A DNA stretch of 50,667 nucleotides from Rhizoclosmatium globosum (lineage: Eukaryota > Chytridiomycota > Chytridiomycetes > Chytridiales > Chytriomycetaceae). The stretch spans positions 1 through 50,667 of the forward strand of contig MCGO01000249.1 in assembly GCA_002104985.1 (NCBI GenBank). Direction: 5' to 3'. The notes under the pieces were generated by a model. The model had not been told where the DNA came from and did not search any database. It worked only from the letters and a program-made list of their open reading frames with translations. Positions 10,052 through 19,543 of this stretch are shown one piece after another. The position numbers and the translations under genes were made by a program. Every line of letters starts with the position of its first letter. Position 1 is the first letter of the stretch.

Positions 10052-10765
10052 TTAAGGAACACACTTTTTGAGTTTGTTGCTCCAACCCTTGGCCACCAAC
10101 AACTTAACTCCATCCAAAATCACCATTCCTTGCGCATCCTTATTTTGACACTTATCAGCGACTTCTCCACCATCCGAATCATTTAAATCTTGCCACGTCG
10201 CCAACCCCAAAATATCACCCGCTGGATTTGTTATTGTTTCAATAAGTTCATGAGATGTGGATACATGAGGAAAAGAGTGAGCTCCGCAGTCTGGAATAAC
10301 GGCGTAATAGAGGTAGGGAGTGTGAGGAATATGAATGTTGTGATTGGAGAGTTTAATAACACTGTGGTACGCGTCACACACAACACATGTTGTACAGGTG
10401 AATGATTTGTTGTTTGCAGTCCAAGAGTACTCCACGTTGGTGTGAGGATTCAAATGGATGGGATAGTATGAGTTATTTGTGGGGTGTATTTCGTTTGATA
10501 AGACAAGTGCGATCAAGAAGGCGTGAAGATCCTTCGAGTCTATGAGATGAGACTGAATCCTATTTGTTTCGCTTATGGATGGAAGGACATGACCGCGTCC
10601 AATTGATTGGGTTGGAGTGTTGTATTCCGACAGCCAATCAAGGTATGTAGAATTTACCAGCGACGCGTAGTAGTTCGATATCTCTAGTTGAAAGCGAGCA
10701 GAGCCATAAAAGATTGGAGTTATTTGGATATTTTCAATGACTGGGCCGCCATGGAAGGAAAGCAT
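10052..10765 (-). CDS. EXORDIUM-like paralogue lacking signal peptide and C-terminal modules
   Basis: This single open frame encodes 237 residues clearly paralogous to the protein at 6784-7902: LDWLSEYNTPTQSIGRG, CTTCVVCDAYHSVI, YYAVIPDCGAHSF, TSHELIETITNPAGD and GGEVADKCQN match block for block. It starts directly at MLSFHGGPV, where the paralogue already has its signal peptide behind it, and stops right after the globular domain, with no Thr linker or Cys module. Its ATG lies only 25 bp from the ATG of IKS1 on the other strand, so there is no room for a leader exon nearby. It may be a 5'-truncated gene, a cytosolic variant, or have a distant first exon I cannot see. The domain itself shows no stop or frame break. 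Confidence 0.65.
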   Translation of the reverse strand: MLSFHGGPVIENIQITPIFYGSARFQLEISNYYASLVNSTYLDWLSEYNTPTQSIGRGHVLPSISETNRIQSHLIDSKDLHAFLIALVLSNEIHPTNNSYYPIHLNPHTNVEYSWTANNKSFTCTTCVVCDAYHSVIKLSNHNIHIPHTPYLYYAVIPDCGAHSFPHVSTSHELIETITNPAGDILGLATWQDLNDSDGGEVADKCQNKDAQGMVILDGVKLLVAKGWSNKLKKCVP

Positions 10766-10790
10766 TTGTGTTTGGTTGTTGAGTCAATCA

Positions 10791-12981
10791 ATGTCACTTG
10801 AAAACAACGAAACCGAGGCGATGCTCGTCAGCCTCCCACCAACACCCGCACCCACGGGTCTTTCTCTTGAATCCTCGTCTTCGTCTTCCGCACTTGAATT
10901 ATCGCTTCCACTTGTGCTGTCGAACCACGATTCAGAGTGGCAAATTGTTCTTCACCGACCGCGCTCAAACGAAGTTGTTCTCTTTTCGGCGAAAGAAGCG
11001 CGCGCCGTTGTTCGCAGAGTGCCGGTTTCGACAAGGGCTGGCGCTTCAACAGCCGGTCACTCGCACTCGCACTCGCACTCACACGCCCACACTTCAAGCC
11101 ACCCACACAACAACCACTCATCAACGAACCCAAACCTTAATCAAAACCAGTCTCAGCAAAACAACACAACAAATCACTCAAAAGCAACATGTCCTAATTG
11201 TGGCTGCGCATTCGACTTTGTTCCTTCGCAAGATTCATCCCCTGATTCGGAATTGGCAACAAAAGAATCAACGGACTACTTCCGCCTTCTCTCTGCAATT
11301 CTTCCTCCGCCAGATGATGATGAGATTGTTGATCCTTCACAGCTTTCTTTCCTACGTTCGCTTGAATCGTCTCAAGATGACCTCAAAAAACTGCTTCCAC
11401 CTGCGAACTCAACTCCTATCCCTTCAAATCCCCCAACCCCGGTCATTTCACCCCTTGCTACACCTTCCTCCTCCACAAATGTTCCCGCACCAAATTCTCT
11501 CTCCGCAAACTGCTTCAACCAAGGCTACTACGACAGATTCTTTATCGAAATCAAAAAACTTGGTCGTGGTCTCAGAGGGTCCGTCTTTCTCGTCCAACAT
11601 GTTCTTGATACTGTATATCTTGGTGATTATGCCGTCAAATCTATTCCTATTGGGTCCAGTCATTCTTGGCTCGTTCGTCAACTCCAAGAAGTTCATTTAC
11701 TTGAGAGATTGAGGCATCCCAATATTGTTCATTACAAGCATGCATGGTATGACTTTTCTTGAGGGCCTTTCTTAATGGAGAATCGATGAAGTTGATGATC
11801 AGCTTAAAGGAGTTGAGGCTTTCTACCCTCCAATCTTCTCCAAAAGAAGTAAGCGCTAATTTGATTTACAATAGGATCGAAAACAAACAATTGAGTGTCT
11901 TTGGTCCGGAAGTACCATGTCTGTTCATCCTCATGGAACTTGCAAACGGAGGTTCTCTTGAAGACTATATTTACCTGTCTCTCCCCAGCTCCGATACTTC
12001 AGACGCGTACCATGACCCTTCCTCTCCCAACTCTCACTCCACAGACTCCAAAGAGAAACGCCTACACAGGCTCAACCTCCTACGCCAGCGACAAACTCAA
12101 CAACGCCTCAAAAAGCAGGACACAGCCGAAAACCTTGCCGCTCGCACATTTGGCGGAATCGGAACCGACGCAGAAGGAAAACGTGTTCGATATCTCACAA
12201 AACAGCAAATATGGTCTCTGTTTCTCGACATCTGTGAAGGACTTGCGCATTTACACCGAAATGGAATCATCCATCGAGACTTGAAACCACCTAACTTGTT
12301 GCTTCGTTTCAAAGACCCCAAAGATCGTGACGAAATGTGGGTTTGATTAAGATTCTGTCACAAACTATACTTATTGATACATTATAAACACTAGCCCACG
12401 AATTCTTATTTCTGATTTCGGAGAATGTGAAATTATTGGTGAAAAGGTGCAACGGGCTGAAAACAATCGGCGTACAGGCGCGACTGGAACGCTTGAATTC
12501 ATGTGTCCTGAACTCCTCGAAAAAGATGAAACTGGGACTTATAAACACGACCACAGCGTCAAAGGAGACATGTTTTCTCTCGGTGTTGTGCTTTACTTCC
12601 TTTGTTATTCGTCTGTTCCCTACTCCCAAGTTGATGATGTGGATTTGTTGAAGGAGGAGATTCTACGGTTTGATGGGTGAGTCACGTTATTTTCTAGTAC
12701 TTTCCCTTTTATCTGATGGTATTTTCGTTTTCGCGCGGTCAAGCAGAGTCACATTCCCGGTTGGCGGCCATGAACGTAGAGTCCCGGTTGAACTTCAACG
12801 GTTGATTCAAAGGCTCATGTCGCGGGACCCAGAGCAGCGGCCGTCTATTGAGGATATCGTCTCGTACTATCGAAGCTCCCCGCCTGAGTTTGAGGAAGAT
12901 GGTGATGGAGGGAGCGTTGGATTGGGTGTTGATGTCGGAGTTAATGTAAAAAGACGTGGGCTGTCGTTTACGGATGTGTGA
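10791..12981 (+). CDS. IKS1: IKS1-type serine/threonine protein kinase
   Basis: Four exons (10791-11746, 11875-12336, 12395-12676, 12747-12981) give 644 residues. The N-terminal 240 residues are low in complexity, with a Ser/His repeat and a CPNCGCAFDF zinc-ribbon-like motif (about residue 133). The kinase domain begins near residue 250 with FFIEIKKLGRGLRGSVFLVQ, where the glycine loop reads GRGLRG. It continues with YAVKSIP, FGPEVPCLFILMELANGG, GIIHRDLKPPNLLL, ISDFGECEI, GTLEFMCPEL and KGDMFSLGVVLYFLCY. Joining W to IENKQLSVFGPEVPC through the 128-bp first intron matches the yeast IKS1 arrangement. Yeast Iks1 is a poorly characterised protein kinase. The start at 10791 is supported by the frame; an in-frame upstream extension overlaps the divergent gene. 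Confidence 0.92.
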
Positions 12982-13044
12982 TCAAAACGATTATAAATGA
13001 TGAGGGATATATGGTCTTTGTTTTTTCACACAAATTCTCATCAA

Positions 13045-14835
13045 ATGGAAGCTGATGCCCAAATCTCCTCCAGCCGGCATGGAACTTTTGCCCCCGGTGC
13101 GTCCATATCGAGCACTGGATCAACCAGAAGGAGTATGGGTGGTACTCCTGCAAGGTTTGTTGCTCGCACGCGCTGTGAAAAGAATTTTGACAGCATCTTC
13201 AAGACCTGGATGGAATTCATCAACCAAACCAATCGCCAAAGTATCTTTGAATGGCGCAGGGAATGCTGCAGGGCCAGCTGCTCCATCGCCGTCATCTCTC
13301 CCAGTCGCGACCCCCACACGAAAACTGTCACTTGGTGCACAGCCAGCAACCTCAAACTCTCGCCTTAGTTTCGGCGGCGTCCCTCAAACATCTGCAGCTC
13401 CATCAATAATCAGAAACGCACCCACTTCTGCTACACAGCGTACAATCCCACTTCGCCCCACAGTTCCGAAACAGACCCCACAACAATCAACCACCGTCCC
13501 TTTTACACCAGCCCCAACTTCATTATCCTCTAGAAAACAAATCCCCCCAGCCGCAGAAAGAACTGCCCAAACGCCATCCCGACAATCACTCCGTTCAACT
13601 TCAGAAAACATTCCAAACCCATCTCCTTCCACAACCATAAACACTGTCACACAAATCATGGCCGGAGTCACAAGTAAAGGAACAGGCCGGTCCGACTTGA
13701 ACGACCAATACCAAGTCCTCCTCACATCCAAAAACCCTTCTGAACGAAGCATGCGCGCAAACTTACGTACCCTTCGCCACTTGATCCTCACGCAGGGAAT
13801 TCCACACAGTCCAACCCCGCTACCACCACAGGACCTGAGATGTCGAATCTGGAAGCTTTTGCTGGGTGTATACAAAACAAGTGCAGATGAATACGTGGCA
13901 TTAGTTTCGAAAGGCCCCAGCCCGGTGTTTGACAAGATCAAGAACGACGCGTTTAGGACTTTGATGGGAGATAAAGGATTTGGAAAGGTTGTTGAGGAAG
14001 GAATGCTTGTGAGAGTGTTGAATGCGTTTGCGTGGAGAGCAAAAGGTAATCTTTTAATACTGGTGTTGTGAAATTGATACTTAAAAGAATATCAGATTAT
14101 CCAACGTCACGGCTTATAAACCTGCAATTTTCGTATGTACAAGGGATGAACGTTCTTGCAGCACCGTTTCTCTACATTATGCCAGAGTTGGACGCGTTTT
14201 ACACTTTCGCCACGTTTATTCATCATACATGTCCATTGTATGTGCAGCCAGCGTTGGAAGGCGTCCACTGCGGTATCAAACTTTTGGACAAATGCTTGTT
14301 GATTGCGGATCCCACTCTGCATGCGTACCTGAAGTCCAAGAACTTAGATCCTGTTATGTACGCGTTTCCATGTAAGTCAATTTTGCCCATATGTTATCTG
14401 GTCTTATGAACTTGCCTTCTTTGTAACAGCTGTCATGACATTCAGTGCTTGCACCCCTCCCTTGCACGAAGTTTTGAGGCTGTGGGACTTTCTACTAAGT
14501 TACGGAGTTCATATGAACATTGTCTGTATCGTTGCGCAATTGGTATTGATTCGAAGCGAGATTTTGAAAAGTGCTAGGTGAGTTTTTGAAACAGTATATC
14601 TCCTTGCCACTGTTCTGACAAAGTGTTAGTCCCATGAAAGTATTAAGAACGTTCCCAAAATTGGACGCGAAGAAAGTAATTGGGACTTGTATGAAGCTTA
14701 TTGAGCTGATTCCGGATAGTTTGTATGATTTGTTGGTGAGACACGTGTTTGGTATGTATTATCTGCTCCGTTATTCTTTCTAATTGATTTTTAGATGCCA
14801 TGGTTTGTGATGGAATCTTGAATGAGGCAGATTGA
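13045..14835 (+). CDS. BUB2: BUB2/Cdc16-type TBC GTPase-activating protein (spindle position checkpoint)
   Basis: Bub2 with its partner Bfa1 inactivates the GTPase Tem1 and so restrains mitotic exit or septation until the spindle is positioned. Six exons (13045-13132, 13194-14045, 14096-14371, 14430-14577, 14630-14751, 14795-14835) give 508 residues. About 215 residues of Ser/Thr/Pro-rich sequence, longer than in yeast Bub2, precede the TBC domain. TBC motifs are LRTLRHLILTQGIP, LRCRIWKLLLGVYKTSADE, KIKNDAFRTLMGD, RVLNAFAWRA, then SYVQGMNVLAAPFLYIMPEL, ALEGVHCGIKLLDKCL, LHEVLRLWDFLLSYGVHMNI and SPMKVLRTFP. The catalytic residues supplied by TBC proteins lie in IWKLLL.../YVQGMN. The first intron's donor was chosen because it keeps a single open frame. 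IKS1 ends just upstream. Confidence 0.93.
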
Positions 14836-14979
14836 GAATGGAAGAAATGATGTTGGAAAATGCTATAGAAATTCTCCCACTCATCGTTGATATAAACAGA
14901 CAGAAAGAAACGAACTCGAATAAAAGAAGAGATCAGATATCTATACTCCAAAGAATCCAACACAACCCAGCATACCTTA

Positions 14980-16972
14980 TCATCCCTTAACTTCCCGAAC
15001 AATACCCCTTTCTTTGCCTCCTACCCATTCTCGCTCAACACGGAAGAACACCCACACCCATCGCCTCAAGACTTCCAATCCCTTCAACCCCAAATCAACA
15101 CCCAACAAAACTCCTCGTAGACTATCCACATTACTCTCCTTTGAAACACTCTGCTTCAAAAGCGAATGCAAAATAGCAACACGAACAATCCAACTCATCC
15201 TCAGCAACGTATTAAAAACGATCGCCGCATAATACAACCAAGGACTCCGGAAATGCAGCGTCTTTCTCAAAAAGAAGGGGAAAGGAGCTTGGTTTGATGT
15301 GACTGGATGCGGTAAGTCCTGGTCATTTGAAGAATCTAAGGCCGATTCGTTTTTGTTGGAGGAAAATGACCCCGTTTCAATCGATTTTGATTGTTGAGGA
15401 TTCAATTGGATCATGGGAACGCGAGAGGGAATAGAGTTGACACGTCGAATTGCTGGAGATGCGTTGTTTGAGTTTGGTTTTCTGGACCATGTACCCAAGT
15501 GCCAATCCATCCAGATATCCCAGTACAGTGAGTACGTTGAGTTGATGAGTGAGAAAAAGATCCTGATTTGTATGCATAGATTAACGACAAATGATCCCAT
15601 GAAGTAGAAAGGTATGTACCATATTCCAATTGCAAAGTTCAAGACGAATTCAATCTTCTTTTCATCCAGTTTGTTGTTTTCTTCTGGGTTTATAATCATA
15701 GAACCCAATAGTTTAGAATGCGTGACTACTTCCTCACTGTTGAGGTGGACGAGAGTTGACATTTCCGCGCGTACCCAGTTGATGAACCAAGACGATGCAA
15801 TCACAGGAAACGCTGAACAATATTTGAGGGCGTTCATCAAATGTCGCGTTTGAGCAGCTGGATTGTTTTGAGTCTGGAAATATTCGGCGAGACATTGACG
15901 GAGACGGAACAAAAATGGTAAGCTGATGACATGATTAGAAATAGCAGCGAATGAGAATAAGCGTTTTGATCGAACCAAACAAGAGCAACTCCAATGATTT
16001 CCATGGTTCTTCCTCCAAGACGGAACATACTGCCACCAGACGTGCCATCTCTTCTTTGATGCTGCTTGTAACGAGAATCATGAGTGCTTTCGTGAGAGAG
16101 TAAGTCTTGGGCGACGAGATGCAAGTCTCCCAAGACTTTACTGAACGATGTCAAAATATCGGCGAAAATAACGTCACAGAATGGCACTGCTGATGCGAAT
16201 GTTCCGAATGCGATACGTTTGAGGGAACTGTGATACAACGGTTTAGTTCTTGGCAGTTGGAGTGGTAATGTGACGACAATCGCCAATAATATAAGCTCGA
16301 TAGAGTCTCTTCGCCCGAACATCAATTTGCTCTAAATCCTACGGTTCTTCTCTTTTACCGCCTTGTATGTAACTCACTTGAGAAACCATCTCCGCTCCTT
16401 CCCAAAGAAGACATCCGCCTTTAACCCAACCAGAAGACCAAGCATAAGAACATATGCTAGTAGCGGCACATATTCAGCTTGCTCCTCTGAGCCTCCTGAT
16501 ATCCAGACCACGAGTGCAAATAGACCGATAGAAGCCAATGTAATCGCCGAGTAAGAGATTGCAATCATGTACAGATTCGCAGGAATGAGGGATAGAGCCT
16601 GTGATGAATAGTGGGAGTGCATCGGAGCCGAGTGGGAGGTTGACGATGAGAGGAGAGCAGCATGATCCATCGACTGTTGCTGTTGCGGTGGATTGAACTG
16701 CAGAATCCTGTTTACTGAAATACCAGATGCAAGCAGAATGTGGATATTAGATGCCCAGCAAAAGAGGCCGAGACAGACAAGGAGCAGCACACTGGCACTC
16801 CCAAGTTAGTAACCCACTCAAACCCAATCCATCCTCCACTCAACTGGAAGTAAACGGGAAGCTGCCTCGTAACCAGCACAACCAGCTTCGAAAGCATCGA
16901 ATACAACAGCGCCAGCCCGATTAACCCTCCAGCAACCGTCAATCCATTGCGGATAGACGATGTGTGCAACAT
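14980..16972 (-). CDS. ERD1: ERD1-like EXS-domain multi-pass membrane protein
   Basis: Four exons (16845-16972, 16378-16791, 15976-16227, 14980-15922) give 578 residues with about eight to ten hydrophobic segments. The EXS-domain signature is present: VLLLVCLGLFCWASNIHIL, SLKRIAFGTFASAVPFCDVI, FADILTSFSKVLGDLHL, LPFLFRLRQCLAEYFQ, TRHLMNALKYCSAFPV, and a C-terminal WIVRVA region. There is no SPX domain, which points to the Erd1 type (Golgi retention of glycosyltransferases, phosphate recycling) rather than the SYG1/XPR1 type. The first intron carries a perfect TACTAAC branch-point sequence. The 3' end is convergent with BUB2. Its ATG is only 37 bp from that of the MAPKK on the other strand. 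A Ser/Asn-rich loop separates the last helices. Confidence 0.88.
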
Positions 16973-17009
16973 CTTTTGACAGCAACCTACAAAAAAAGAG
17001 TTGAGGAAA

Positions 17010-18388
17010 ATGAATCCACCACCCCAATTCAAACTAGGCATTGTCACAACTCCAACTCTTCAGAACCCGTTGAAGGCTGCGATTACCCCGCTTTTGGTGC
17101 CTGAGGGCGAGATCAAGTTCAGGGACGAAGATCTGGAGTTTGTTGAAGAGCTGGGCCACGGTGCCGGCGGCTCAGTGGCGAAGGTGGTGCACATTCCTAG
17201 TGGGGCGATTATGGCGAGAAAGGTGTGTTGTTTGGTGGATCGTGGACTGTTTGTTGCACAGGGGAATGCCACCCTTACCTTATAGTTCCCCCTTCATCAA
17301 CTGTTATCGATTGAGCTCGTTTGATCTGAAACCTCTACTATCTATTTGAACTCTTTGGAATCATGCGTTCCTGCTGTTTGATGGCTTTGCTTCAGCGGGG
17401 TGCGACGTCGAAAACAGTTTCCCCTTCACCCTTGATTACCCCACCATAACTGGGGCCCTTATACGCCGCTCACCTATGACTTTAAGAGAAGCCAAACTAA
17501 TCAATTTATTCATAATGGTAGTATCTCTCTGTGAACGTGGATGCAGAACAAGAGCGAAAAAAGGCGGAACGTAATCTCAAGAACGAACTCAAAATATTAC
17601 ACAAATGCCGCTCAGAATACATTGTCTCTTCTTTTGGAGCTTACATTTCGGATGGAGGCGTCAACGTTGTGATGGAATACATGGACTTGGGAAGTTTAGA
17701 TTCTGTGTACAAACAGTTTGGAGCTGTGCCAGAAGAGATTGTAGTCAAGGTTGCAGTAAGGACGTTGAAAGGCTTGGTGTACCTCCAGAAAATGAATATC
17801 GTTCATCGAGGTTTGTTTTCAGGATTGTTGAATCTCTGGTCCATGAAGCCTGATCAGTCTCCATACAGACATCAAACCAAGCAACCTGCTTCTCAATTCT
17901 GCTGGTCAAATCAAAATTGCAGATTTTGGTGTGTCGAAGGAATTGGTCAACACACAAGCACGGACATTCACGGGGACACAAGGATATTTGGCTCCAGAGC
18001 GTATTGACAGTGGACAAATTTATGGAGTCGTCAGTGATATTTGGAGTCTGGGACTCACATTGATGGAAATCGCGACAGCCGTATTCCCCTATGCAGAAGC
18101 TGGGGAAAGCGTCTTTGATTTGATTACGTTTATAAAAGAAAAGGAGGCACCGCGACTGCCCGCAGGACGGTTCTCTGAAGGGTTTGAGGGACTGGTTGGG
18201 TTATGGTGAGTTCCGTCTATTTTTGCTTGCAGCTCTAACCCGTTACTATTCTCAGTCTGATTAAGGATCACATGGAGCGACCTGCACCTGATGTCTTGTT
18301 GCAGCACCCAAGCTGTGTTGCAGCGGAAGCGGATGGTTGCGATGTGGTTGAATGGGCAAAGGGACTATTGGCTCAACTGGAGAAGTGA
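17010..18388 (+). CDS. MAP kinase kinase (dual-specificity STE7 family)
   Basis: Four exons (17010-17222, 17522-17810, 17869-18205, 18256-18388) give 323 residues, a compact MAPKK. Motifs in order: glycine loop ELGHGAGGSVAKV, MARK (ATP-binding lysine), MEYMDLGSLD, NIVHRDIKPSNLLLN, KIADFGVSKEL, the activation segment NTQARTFTGTQGYLAPERI, SDIWSLGLTLMEIATAVFP and a C-terminal DHMERPAPDVLLQHP. The two phosphorylation positions of MAPKKs (S/T-x3-S/T) are both threonine here. The short N-terminus offers only a weak basic docking stretch. The first intron is 299 bp, the longest in the window. I cannot tell from the sequence whether it serves the mating, wall-integrity or osmotic-stress cascade; the Thr/Thr loop is a little closer to Pbs2-like enzymes. 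Confidence 0.92.
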
Positions 18389-18590
18389 AAGTGTACCACG
18401 ATCCTTGTTCGTATATTGATAGACACATTAGTAGTAAATACAGCAGAACATTCATGTTGACTCAAGAAGTGCGCATTATTTGTGGAGTTGTTGGTTTGGA
18501 GTTCTGCGAATCAAAACAGGGTACAGACACCTTTCTCCTCACAAAAAGACTCACCAAACCAAGACCAACCAACCACCCACCAACCACCAA

Positions 18591-19181
18591 ATGCCGTCTT
18601 TTTCCCGCCAACGATCCGCGTGTCGAATGTGTGCCATCATGCGCGAAGACACGTACACTCCGCACTGCCGCCAGTGCACATGCATCAAGAGGGCACCTTC
18701 GCTCGTGCCTCCTCTTTTGCCCTCGGCCAATCCATCGACTTTGACACGTTCTTTGACACGTTCTTTGACAGCAAATGCTCTGGTGACCGAGCCCGATTCG
18801 CTGTCAACACCGACAACAACGATAACAAATCAACGGGGCCTCAAACGGTCAAAGAGCGAAATGGATGCGTCCTCAAAGGTCACGTCAGCCCACTCGGACT
18901 CGAGAACACCTCCGCTGATGGACGGCCCGCCTCCTGGTAGGTTCAATCACTGCGACTTGGCCCTTGCTGACCATTGCCGTTTGTTGCCATCGTTAACAGG
19001 CCTGACCCGCCCACTCAATACACTCCTGCCCTCTTCCAAGTCCAAAGATATCCCGCCATTAGAGACTGTGGTATCATCTCATAAAGACGATTGCATGAGG
19101 AAGACTCGGTTTTCTGACTGTAGTCTTGCTTCAGTTGCAAATAGCCTTCTGCTTGAGATTGGTGCACTGTCGGTGTACTAA
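18591..19181 (+). CDS. Unknown protein with N-terminal Cys motif and disordered body
   Basis: An open frame of 196 residues starts at the ATG at 18591. The N-terminus holds a cysteine cluster, CRMCAIMREDTYTPHCRQCTC (spacing CxxC-x11-CxxCxC), which could bind a metal. The rest is rich in Ser, Thr and Pro, includes an LTRSLTRSLT repeat encoded by a 12-bp tandem repeat (18740-18763), and has a KRSKSE motif. A possible 63-bp intron (GTAGGT to AACAG, about 18938-19000) would leave the frame unchanged, so both versions are possible. A polyadenylation-like AATAAA lies at 19250. I recognise no family. It could be expressed, but support is limited to the open frame and the Cys pattern. Confidence 0.45.
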   Translation: MPSFSRQRSACRMCAIMREDTYTPHCRQCTCIKRAPSLVPPLLPSANPSTLTRSLTRSLTANALVTEPDSLSTPTTTITNQRGLKRSKSEMDASSKVTSAHSDSRTPPLMDGPPPGRFNHCDLALADHCRLLPSLTGLTRPLNTLLPSSKSKDIPPLETVVSSHKDDCMRKTRFSDCSLASVANSLLLEIGALSVY

Positions 19182-19543
19182 ACTATATATATGACTGTAA
19201 TTGTTTCATTCGCAAGCGCTTGTAAATCGTATCATTGGCTTCATACTTAAATAAAGCTACCTTGGATCGCCCTATGAATTTATTGGTCTGTTTCTATCGG
19301 TGCATGAATAAGCATAGAAGGACCAAGATCAAGCAGCGGAGTTTGCACTTTCTTTGTTCTCTTGTTGTCAGTCTCGACCCCTCCCATTGTTTCTAAAACT
19401 CAAAGGTCAAAAAAGGAAGACCTCACGGAACCACATCGACTCCAACACTCCAATCAAAAGCGTTTGCATCAGCAATTTCTAATCACACTGCTCGCTGTCA
19501 CTCTCTGTATATTGGTCAATCGTCAAGAATCAGTCTTTGAACA
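19182..19543. other. Intergenic region upstream of the AGC kinase
   Basis: The first 75 bp contain the AATAAA at 19250-19255, likely the 3' end signal of the upstream gene. The rest is the presumed promoter and 5' leader of the AGC kinase. No other feature is seen. Confidence 0.45.

Noticed and set aside
16792..16844. Apparent one-base frame break in the ERD1 gene after FEWVTNLG
   Set aside because: A 53-bp intron with GTTGAG donor and a TACTAAC branch point fits the frame and gives the expected EXS sequence.
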